A DNA stretch of 5,451 nucleotides from Christensenella sp. UBA3798 (GTDB taxonomy: Bacteria > Bacillota > Clostridia > Christensenellales > CAG-1252), in NCBI GenBank assembly GCA_002368735.1, contig DFEQ01000075.1:1-5451 (forward strand), in the 5' to 3' direction. How positions within the stretch are numbered: position 1 is the stretch's first letter; each line of letters starts with the position of its first letter. A program made the position numbers and the translations under genes. The notes beneath the pieces were generated by a model. That model did not search any database. It saw only the letters and a list, made by a program, of their open reading frames with translations, and was not told the origin of the DNA. Below, one piece after another: positions 1-5,451 of this stretch.

Positions 1-974
1 TCAGCGACTGCATCGAGGGCATCACGCACTCCATCTGCACGTTGGAATTCGAGGATCACAGACCCCTCTACGATTGGGTCAAGTATAACTGCGGCTTTGG
101 GGATAATCCCCGTCAGATCGAGTTTGCCCGTCTGGGGCTCACCCGCACCATTATGAGCAAGCGCTACTTGAAGCGCCTCGTGGATACCGGTGTGGTGGAG
201 GGCTGGGACGACCCGCGTATGCCCACGTTGTCGGGAATGCGCGAGAGGGGCTACCCGCCCGAGGCGCTCCTCGACTTCTGCGACCGTATCGGCGTGGCGA
301 AGAGCAATTCGATGGTGGAATCGGCGCTCCTCGAGCATTGCGTCAGGGAGAACCTCAACGCCAACGCCACCCGCGCGATGGTGGTCAAAGAGCCCCTCCT
401 CGTGCGCATCGTGAACCTTGCTGAGCCCGTCACCGTGTCGGTGGATAATAATCCCACGAGGGAGGACGCGGGCGCGCACGAAGTCACCCTGACCCCCGAG
501 ATCTATATCGAGAGGAGCGACTTCTCCCTTGACCCCCCGCCCAAGTATTATCGCTTGAAGCCGGACGGCATGGTGCGCTTAAAGGGCGCGTATATCGTGA
601 AGTATCTTTCGCACGAAACCGATGCGGAAGGCAACGTGACACAGGTCAACTGCGAGTATATCGAGGACAGTATGTCGGGCGGCGCCAACGCCGGCATGAA
701 GGTCAAGGGCGTCTTGCACTGGGCGCCTTCGGACGCCATGGACGTCACTATCAACGACTACGACTATCTCCTTGACGAGGTGGAGGACGGCAGGGACTTC
801 GGCGAGAGGCTGAACCCCGTGACCAAGGTGGTCTACCACGGCAAGGCGGAGCCTTTCCTCAAGGATGCGGCGGCGTACGACAGATTCCAATTCATGCGCC
901 TCGGCTACTATATGAAGAATAAGAAGGGCGAATACAACCTGATCGTCGGGCTCAAGGACAGCTACAAAGGTTAG
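1..974 (+). CDS. glnS: Glutaminyl-tRNA synthetase (GlnRS), C-terminal part; 5' end outside window
   Basis: This class I aminoacyl-tRNA synthetase attaches glutamine to tRNA-Gln in the cytosol. The frame is open from the left edge (first whole codon at 3), so the TTG at 42 is an internal Leu codon and not a start. The visible 323 residues begin in the catalytic domain with SDCIEGITHSICTLEFEDH and RPLYDW, typical of GlnRS rather than GluRS. The KMSKS-class loop reads IMSKR at nt 150-164, followed by EGWDDPRMPT at about nt 198. From about residue 120 the two beta-barrels of the anticodon-binding region follow, including VRLKGAYIVK and the KVKGVLHW segment. The end (VGLKDSYKG) matches the usual family C-terminus, with no appended YqeY-like domain. 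Compared with the roughly 550-residue family, about 215-230 N-terminal residues, including the HIGH motif, lie upstream. A GlnRS implies direct charging of tRNA-Gln, although an amidotransferase route elsewhere in the genome is not excluded. The next gene starts 34 bases on with no terminator between. Identification is secure. Confidence 0.97.
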   Translation, partial: SDCIEGITHSICTLEFEDHRPLYDWVKYNCGFGDNPRQIEFARLGLTRTIMSKRYLKRLVDTGVVEGWDDPRMPTLSGMRERGYPPEALLDFCDRIGVAKSNSMVESALLEHCVRENLNANATRAMVVKEPLLVRIVNLAEPVTVSVDNNPTREDAGAHEVTLTPEIYIERSDFSLDPPPKYYRLKPDGMVRLKGAYIVKYLSHETDAEGNVTQVNCEYIEDSMSGGANAGMKVKGVLHWAPSDAMDVTINDYDYLLDEVEDGRDFGERLNPVTKVVYHGKAEPFLKDAAAYDRFQFMRLGYYMKNKKGEYNLIVGLKDSYKG

Positions 975-994
975 AATACGAGAGAGGGCGGCGG

Positions 995-1011
995 CATAGT
1001 GTATAACTATG
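995..1011 (+). promoter_or_regulatory. Perfect 6-bp inverted repeat covering the start codon of the glmU-like gene
   Basis: CATAGT (995-1000) and ACTATG (1006-1011) are exact reverse complements separated by a 5-base loop, GTATA. The ATG at 1009-1011 lies wholly in the 3' arm, so a hairpin in the mRNA would pair the initiation codon. The only purine-rich candidate ribosome site, AGAGAGGG at 981-988, ends 20 bases before the ATG, which is longer than usual. The repeat is visible directly; any effect on translation is inference. Six A/T-rich base pairs are weakly stable and could arise by chance. Confidence 0.3.
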
Positions 1012-2013
1012 AAAACGCTCTTTCTGTATATAGTAAAACGTGACGACGACCTCCTTCTCGCAGGACTCACTGCGGCGGAATGGCTGATCCGCGGGGCGGG
1101 GGATATCCCCTATCGCGTGATAGGTTCGCTTGAAGAGGCGACGCCAACCGAAACGGACTGGTTCGCACTTCTCACGGGTAGCACCCCTCTCGTGACGGCG
1201 GAATACCTCTATGACCTCGTCAAAGAGTGCGAGCGCCGCGGCGTTTCGGGCTTGGAGATAGGGGATGGCTTCTTGGTGGGAAGCGCGGCGTATAAAGAGG
1301 GCTTTCGCCCCAAAAGGCGGGCAAGCGCCCCCGTCGCAAGGCGGGTGGAGAGCGCGTCGGACGCCTTCCGCGCGGAGAGAGAATTGTACCACAGAATTGC
1401 TGAAATATCCGTGCAAAACGGGGCAATTATCCCCGATATGGACAGCGTTCGGATAGACGCAATGAGCTTAGTGGAGAGCGGCGCCGTCGTCGAGCCCTTT
1501 GCACTAATAGAGGGCAGCGTCATCCAAAGCGGCGCGCGGATAGGCAGCTTTTCCGAGATATATTCGTCCCGGATCGGACGGGGAGCCACCATCCGTCACG
1601 CCGTCGTCAAGGACAGCACGGTCGGGGCGGGCGCGACAATAGGTCCCTTCGCCTATATCCGAGAAAGCAGCGTTATCGGCGAGGGCTGTCGCATCGGCGA
1701 CTTTGTCGAAGTGAAGAAAAGCACCCTCGGCGCGGGCGTCAAAGCCGCACACCTTGCCTACGTCGGCGACGCCACGGTGGGGGAGAAGACAAACGTCGGT
1801 TGCGGCACCGTCTTTGCCAATTACGACGGGAAAACGAAGCACGCGACCACCGTCGGCAAACGGGTGTTTATCGGCGCGAACACGAACCTCGTCGCACCTC
1901 TGACGGTGGGGGACGACGCCTACATTGCCGCGGCGACCACCGTGACGGAGGATATCCCTGCGGGGCGATTCGTTATCGGGCGGGTGCGCGCGGAGGAAAA
2001 AAGCAAGAAATAA
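1009..2013 (+). CDS. glmU: GlmU-like glucosamine-1-phosphate N-acetyltransferase with a truncated, probably inactive uridyltransferase domain
   Basis: GlmU makes UDP-GlcNAc for peptidoglycan: its C-terminal domain acetylates GlcN-1-P with acetyl-CoA and its N-terminal domain then adds UMP from UTP. This protein has 334 residues against about 450-460 for the family. Residues from about 140 to 325 are left-handed beta-helix hexapeptide repeats. Aligned from memory to E. coli GlmU they keep R218 (R333), K236 (K351), H248 (catalytic H363, in KAAHLAYVGD), Y251 (Y366), N262 (N377), N271 in NYDG (N386), K277 (K392) and R325 (R440), all at identical spacing. The N-terminal 115 residues lack the GxGTRM nucleotide-binding loop. 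LLTGSTPLVTAEYLYDLV (54-71) resembles the family GDTPLLTxETL segment, but the Mg-binding Asp is replaced by S58. A basic linker (FRPKRR, then VARR, residues 99-112) leads into a helix like the normal interdomain arm. The C-terminal tail is short. An in-frame stop at 997-999 and the lack of early GTG/TTG codons support the ATG at 1009. Acetyltransferase activity is likely; uridyltransferase activity is unlikely. Confidence 0.9.
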   Translation: MKTLFLYIVKRDDDLLLAGLTAAEWLIRGAGDIPYRVIGSLEEATPTETDWFALLTGSTPLVTAEYLYDLVKECERRGVSGLEIGDGFLVGSAAYKEGFRPKRRASAPVARRVESASDAFRAERELYHRIAEISVQNGAIIPDMDSVRIDAMSLVESGAVVEPFALIEGSVIQSGARIGSFSEIYSSRIGRGATIRHAVVKDSTVGAGATIGPFAYIRESSVIGEGCRIGDFVEVKKSTLGAGVKAAHLAYVGDATVGEKTNVGCGTVFANYDGKTKHATTVGKRVFIGANTNLVAPLTVGDDAYIAAATTVTEDIPAGRFVIGRVRAEEKSKK

Positions 2014-2014
2014 G

Positions 2015-2029
2015 CGCCTTTTTTAGGCG
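2015..2029 (+). repeat. Small intergenic hairpin between the glmU-like gene and pth
   Basis: CGCCT (2015-2019) and AGGCG (2025-2029) form a perfect 5-bp stem around a TTTTT loop. It begins two bases after the TAA stop and ends just before the pth ribosome-binding site. The T-run is in the loop and no T-tract follows the stem, so it is not an intrinsic terminator. It might stabilise an mRNA end or slightly affect pth translation, or be chance. Confidence 0.25.
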
Positions 2030-2031
2030 AG

Positions 2032-2036
2032 AGGAG
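2032..2036 (+). promoter_or_regulatory. Shine-Dalgarno site of pth
   Basis: AGGAG, within GAGAGGAGAAG, sits 4 bases before the ATG at 2041 and fixes the pth start. It is the only clear Shine-Dalgarno match among the three gene starts in the window; the glmU-like gene and mfd have poor or no match. Confidence 0.75.
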
Positions 2037-2040
2037 AAGT

Positions 2041-2607
2041 ATGTTACTGGTCGTAGGACTCGGAAACGTCGGAGAAAAGTACGACGGGACCTATCACAAC
2101 GTGGGATTCTCGGTGGCGGACAAGCTCGCCGAGCTCTTTGGTCTCACTTTCCGCGAGAACGCCTCGATCCGCGCCTTTGAAGCGGAGGGGAATATCTCGG
2201 GGAAGAAGATCCGCATTTTGAAGCCGACGACCTATATGAACCTTTCGGGCGAAGCGGTAAAGTCCGCGATCGCCAAGTACAAGCCCGCCACGGAGGAGAC
2301 CTTGATCGTCTATGACGACATCGACCTTCCGCTCGGGCAGACGAGACTGCGCGAGAAGGGGAGCGCGGGCACGCATAACGGGATGCGTAACGTCACCGCT
2401 CTCTGCGGCGAACTCCCCCGCCTCCGCGTGGGTATCGGCAGACCACATCCCGAAGAGGACCTCGCCTCCTACGTTTTGAGAAAGGCGGGGAAAGAGGCTT
2501 CCGAGAGGCTCTCGAAAGCGGCGGAGAAGGCGGCGAACGCCATCGCGAAGTACCTCGCGGCGGGTGATTTCGCGGCGTTTCAGAGAGAGGTCAACGAGAA
2601 CGCCTGA
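2041..2607 (+). CDS. pth: Peptidyl-tRNA hydrolase (Pth, bacterial type 1)
   Basis: Pth cleaves the ester bond of peptidyl-tRNA that has dropped off ribosomes, freeing tRNA for reuse; it is a cytosolic monomer and usually essential. The 188-residue length is normal for the family. The opening LLVVGLGNVGEKYDGTYHNVG carries substrate-binding N9 and catalytic base H19. KPTTYMNLSGEAV holds N67, VYDDIDLPLG holds D92, and GSAGTHNGMRNV holds N113, matching E. coli N10, H20, N68, D93 and N114 by position. RVGIGRP and a YVLRK segment follow, then a helical C-terminus. The glycine usual after GSAG is Thr here (T111), and the loop before RVGIGRP is about two residues shorter than in B. subtilis Pth. Neither change touches the catalytic residues. 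The start is fixed by AGGAG four bases upstream. It lies 27 bases after the glmU-like gene and 17 before mfd, so co-transcription is likely. Identification is secure. Confidence 0.97.
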   Translation: MLLVVGLGNVGEKYDGTYHNVGFSVADKLAELFGLTFRENASIRAFEAEGNISGKKIRILKPTTYMNLSGEAVKSAIAKYKPATEETLIVYDDIDLPLGQTRLREKGSAGTHNGMRNVTALCGELPRLRVGIGRPHPEEDLASYVLRKAGKEASERLSKAAEKAANAIAKYLAAGDFAAFQREVNENA

Positions 2608-2624
2608 AGCGCGCCTGCGCTACG

Positions 2625-5451
2625 ATGAACGAGCTTTATTTACAAGGCTTTGAAATATATAAAGAGATCTACGAAACGCTTGCCGGCGATAAAAAATCGC
2701 TGGTTTTTGGCATATCCGACCCCCAAAAGGCGCACCTTGCGGCGGCATCCCCCACACCCCTCTTATACATCGCGGATAGCGAGCAACGCGCCCTTGAAGT
2801 GACGGAGGAGATCGATTCTTACGGCACTCCCGCGGCGTACCTTCCGCCCAAGGGCGACGTGCTGATCGGCAGGCGCTCGGGAGCCCTCTCACAGGCGCGC
2901 ATCGCGGCGCTTATGCGCGTTCGTGCGGGCGAAGCCAAGGTGCTCGTCACCACGGTGGAGGCGGTATTCGGCTATTCGCCGCGCCCCGAGGACCTGGACA
3001 AAGCGACGGTGCACCTTACGGTGGGTGCTACGGTAAACGTGGAGGAAGTGCTGCGGCGCTTGATCTACGCGGGCTACGAGCGCGCCTCTATCGCCCCCAA
3101 AAAGGGGGAGTTCCGACTGGCGGGCGATTCCTTATCCGTTTTCCCGATAAATGCGGATGATCCTATAAAAATCGACTTTTTATACGACGAAGTGGAGAGC
3201 ATCAAAGTCTACGCCCCCGACTTCCTCGGCGTGAAGGGCAGGGTGGAGGAGGTGGTCATCGCCCCCGCGAGCGAACTCCTTCTGACCGAGGGGGATATCC
3301 GCGAAGCCTTCAAGCGGATAGACAGCGCGCGCAAACTGCAAAACCGCGCGGCGCAGGTGCGCACCGACGAGATCCTCTCGGACGTATCTTTCCGTGCCGC
3401 GGCGAACCCGTCCGACCCTTCGCTGACCTACCTTATCCCCTTCGTGAAGGAGAAGCTCAGCACCGTCTTTGCCTATTTGGAGGGCTTCTCGGTCGCGGTG
3501 GACGAGCCGAAAAAGATATTCGAGGGATTCTCGCGCTTCCTCGTGGAGCATTACGGCAGGGTGACCCGCCTGGCTTCTGACGGCGAGGTGCTCGCGGCGC
3601 ATCGCGACGCCATCGCGGGGGAGAGGGAGATCATGACCGCGCTCTCCTCGATGCCGCAGCTGGGGCTTTCCTCTTTCACCGAGAAGATATCGGGCAGGGA
3701 GGGCGCCTTCTATCTGAACTCCGCGTCGCTGCCCAATTATATCAAGAACACCAACCTTTTCGTGGGCTTTTTGGAGGACGAACTCCGCGAGCGCCGTCGC
3801 GTGGTGGTATTCACGCAGGACGAGGAACGCGCCGCCGTCCTTATGCGGATGCTGGGCGATAAAGCGAGCGAAGTCACCTGCGTGCCCCATAAACTTCGCC
3901 ACGGTTTTATCTCGCGAAGCGAGGGGGTGACCTATGTCGGAAGCGGCGATATCCTCGCTCCGTCCTCTGCCTTAAAAGTCCCTACGCGTCCCTTGATAGC
4001 CCCTAAGATAGGCGACTATATCGTGCACGACGAATTCGGCATCGGCAGGTGTCTCGGGCTCACTCATATCAAGAATTATGCGGGCGAGGGCGACTACCTC
4101 GCCATCCAGTACGCGGGACAGAATAAGATATATCTCCCCGTCGCACAGATGGATATGGTGACCCTGTATAGCGGCTCGGAAACCGAGCCCGAACTATCCG
4201 ACCCCAATAAGGAAGAATTCCAAAAGGAGAAGGCGAAGGCGAAGAAGTCCATCCGCAAGATGGCGCTCGACCTCGTGGACCTTTACGCCAAGCGCGAGAA
4301 GAGCCGCGGCTACAAATATCCCGAAGGGGGCGAGATGATGCGCGCCTTCGAGGACGCCTTTCCCTATGAGGAGACCGAGGGGCAAGCCGCCGCTATAGAA
4401 GACGTTCGCGAGGATATGGAGAAGGGCAAGGTCATGGACCGCTTGCTGTGCGGCGACGTGGGCTACGGCAAGACCGAGGTGGCGCTTCGCGCCGCTTTCC
4501 GCACCGTGCTCGCGGGCAAGCAGGTCGCCTTCCTCGCGCCCACCACCATCCTTGCCGAACAACATTATCGCACGGTATCCGAGCGCTTTGCGCCCTTTGG
4601 CGTCAAGTGCGCTTGTTTGACGCGCTTTTGCACCCAAAAGGAAACGAAAGAGATATTGAAAGGGCTCAAGAACGGCGTGATAGGCGTCGTGGTGGGCACT
4701 CACCGCTTGCTGGGGAAGGACGTGGACTTTGCCGACATCGGACTGCTCGTTTTGGACGAGGAGCAGCGCTTCGGCGTGGAGCATAAGGAAAAGATAAAGG
4801 CGCTCCGCACCAGCATCAACGTGCTCTCGATGTCCGCTACCCCCATCCCTCGCACCCTGCACATGGCGCTCTCGGGCATCCGCGACATCAGCGTGATAGA
4901 CACCCCGCCAAAAGGGCGCAAGCCCGTGCGCACCGTGGTTGCGGAATACTCGGTCGCCGCCCTCAAAGAGGCGGTGGGCGCCGAGCTGGAGCGGGGCGGG
5001 CAGGTCTTTATCCTCTATAATAACATCGCGCGGCTGGACGCCTTTTCGGGCGCGGTCAAGGAGCTCTTTCCGCAGGCGGAGATCGTGGTGGGGCACGGCA
5101 GGATGTCCCCCGCCGTCTTGGAGGAAAACATCCGCAAATTCTACCTTCGTCAAGCCGACATTTTGATATGCACGACCATCATTGAGAACGGCATCGATAT
5201 CCCCGACGCGAACACCCTCTTCGTCATCGAAGCGGACAAACTCGGGCTGGCGCAAATGTACCAACTCAAGGGACGCGTAGGGAGAAGCGCCCGCCTTGCT
5301 TACGCCTATTTCACCTATCCCGCAGGCACCCTTTTGACGGGTGACGCCGAGAAGCGCCTGCGCGCTCTCGTGGAAAACGGAGACCTCGGCAGCGGTTATC
5401 GCCTCGCCATGATGGACCTCGAGATACGCGGCGCGGGCAACGTGCTCGGCG
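2625..5451 (+). CDS. mfd: Transcription-repair coupling factor Mfd, N-terminal 942 residues; 3' end outside window
   Basis: Mfd is a DNA translocase that pushes stalled RNA polymerase off damaged DNA and recruits UvrA for nucleotide excision repair. My translation is open from the ATG at 2625 to the right edge. Residues 1 to about 320 form the UvrB-like module (PKGDVLIGRRS near 75; DFLYDEVESIKVYAPD near 185). The CarD-like RNA polymerase interaction domain spans about 461-520 (KIGDYIVHDEFGIG, then KIYLPVAQMD). The superfamily 2 motor shows FPYEETEGQ (Q587), Walker A GDVGYGKTEV (610-619), APTTILAEQH (638-647), GTHRLL, DEEQRFG (711-717), SATPIPRT (737-744), ENGIDIPDANT and QLKGRVGRS (880-888). 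DLEIRGAGNVLG at the edge belongs to the TRG translocation motif. About 200 residues, including the C-terminal autoinhibitory domain, should follow. The start has no Shine-Dalgarno match and lies 17 bases after the pth stop, so translational coupling is plausible. The UvrB-like module has A166 and S171 where Arg and Asp are usual. Identification is secure. Confidence 0.97.
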   Translation, partial: MNELYLQGFEIYKEIYETLAGDKKSLVFGISDPQKAHLAAASPTPLLYIADSEQRALEVTEEIDSYGTPAAYLPPKGDVLIGRRSGALSQARIAALMRVRAGEAKVLVTTVEAVFGYSPRPEDLDKATVHLTVGATVNVEEVLRRLIYAGYERASIAPKKGEFRLAGDSLSVFPINADDPIKIDFLYDEVESIKVYAPDFLGVKGRVEEVVIAPASELLLTEGDIREAFKRIDSARKLQNRAAQVRTDEILSDVSFRAAANPSDPSLTYLIPFVKEKLSTVFAYLEGFSVAVDEPKKIFEGFSRFLVEHYGRVTRLASDGEVLAAHRDAIAGEREIMTALSSMPQLGLSSFTEKISGREGAFYLNSASLPNYIKNTNLFVGFLEDELRERRRVVVFTQDEERAAVLMRMLGDKASEVTCVPHKLRHGFISRSEGVTYVGSGDILAPSSALKVPTRPLIAPKIGDYIVHDEFGIGRCLGLTHIKNYAGEGDYLAIQYAGQNKIYLPVAQMDMVTLYSGSETEPELSDPNKEEFQKEKAKAKKSIRKMALDLVDLYAKREKSRGYKYPEGGEMMRAFEDAFPYEETEGQAAAIEDVREDMEKGKVMDRLLCGDVGYGKTEVALRAAFRTVLAGKQVAFLAPTTILAEQHYRTVSERFAPFGVKCACLTRFCTQKETKEILKGLKNGVIGVVVGTHRLLGKDVDFADIGLLVLDEEQRFGVEHKEKIKALRTSINVLSMSATPIPRTLHMALSGIRDISVIDTPPKGRKPVRTVVAEYSVAALKEAVGAELERGGQVFILYNNIARLDAFSGAVKELFPQAEIVVGHGRMSPAVLEENIRKFYLRQADILICTTIIENGIDIPDANTLFVIEADKLGLAQMYQLKGRVGRSARLAYAYFTYPAGTLLTGDAEKRLRALVENGDLGSGYRLAMMDLEIRGAGNVLG

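Noticed and set aside
42..44. TTG as a start codon for glnS
   Set aside because: The 13 upstream codons in the same frame read SDCIEGITHSICT, which is conserved GlnRS sequence, so the gene extends beyond the left edge.
1002..1007. TATAAC as a -10 element before the glmU-like gene
   Set aside because: There is no acceptable -35 element about 17 bases upstream, and transcription would start beyond the ATG.
975..1008. Possible terminator or frameshifted missing uridyltransferase sequence between glnS and the glmU-like gene
   Set aside because: The gap is only 34 bases, has no GC-rich stem with a T-tract, and cannot hold the roughly 115 missing residues; glnS is in frame right up to its stop.
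579..1592. Several - strand open frames (579-1070, 952-1416, 1209-1592) across the glnS end and the glmU-like gene
   Set aside because: They overlap well-supported + strand coding sequence and each other in different frames, and their translations match nothing I recognise.
1800..2180. A 126-codon + strand frame bridging the glmU-like gene and pth
   Set aside because: It overlaps the conserved end of the beta-helix domain and the conserved start of Pth in another frame, and is Arg-rich as expected of a shadow frame.
2635..2663. Promoter-like pair TTTATT and TATAAA with a 17-base spacer at the start of mfd
   Set aside because: The -35 element matches consensus at only three of six positions, and the predicted transcript would begin inside mfd downstream of its start codon. 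It is better explained by the A/T-rich codons of the Mfd N-terminus.
3180..3902. A 240-codon open frame on the - strand inside mfd
   Set aside because: It is fully antisense to the Mfd UvrB-like region, has Arg/His-rich composition and no domain. It is a by-product of third-position GC bias.
4194..5264. A 356-codon open frame on the - strand inside mfd
   Set aside because: The + strand here encodes the helicase motifs of Mfd without interruption. The antisense frame has low-complexity composition (many His, Ala, Leu, Arg) expected from GC-rich codons read backwards, and no recognisable domain.

Overview
This window looks like housekeeping DNA from an uncultured Bacillota, most likely a Clostridia-type bacterium. 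The main clue is the gene order: a glmU-type gene, then pth, then mfd, which is the classic Firmicutes arrangement glmU-(prs-ctc)-pth-mfd with prs and ctc absent. A bacterial-type glutaminyl-tRNA synthetase sits upstream. The DNA is GC-rich, with strong G/C preference at third codon positions, which also produces many spurious overlapping and antisense reading frames. The lineage assignment is inference; nothing here fixes genus or family.

Layout: four genes, all on the + strand and tightly packed. (1) The last 323 codons of glnS (glutaminyl-tRNA synthetase), cut by the left edge and ending at 974. (2) A 334-codon glmU-like gene (1009-2013). Its C-terminal left-handed beta-helix acetyltransferase domain is complete, but its N-terminal uridyltransferase domain is reduced to about 115 residues without the nucleotide-binding motif. 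(3) pth, peptidyl-tRNA hydrolase (2041-2607), complete and canonical. (4) The first 942 codons of mfd, the transcription-repair coupling factor (from 2625), cut by the right edge inside the TRG translocation motif. The gaps are 34, 27 and 17 bases, with no convincing terminator or promoter between genes, so one polycistronic transcript is likely. No RNA genes, mobile elements, long repeats or CRISPR arrays were seen.

The gene products serve tRNA charging (GlnRS), peptidoglycan precursor synthesis (GlmU-like), recovery of tRNA from stalled peptidyl-tRNA (Pth) and rescue or repair at stalled RNA polymerase (Mfd). I see no novel defence or mobile system. The observation most worth following is the GlmU-like protein. 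By alignment from memory it keeps the residues of the glucosamine-1-phosphate acetyltransferase site but has lost the uridyltransferase site, so the cell would need a separate UDP-GlcNAc pyrophosphorylase. Smaller points are a perfect inverted repeat over that gene's start codon, an mfd start without a Shine-Dalgarno sequence, and an Arg-to-Ala change in the UvrB-like module of Mfd.
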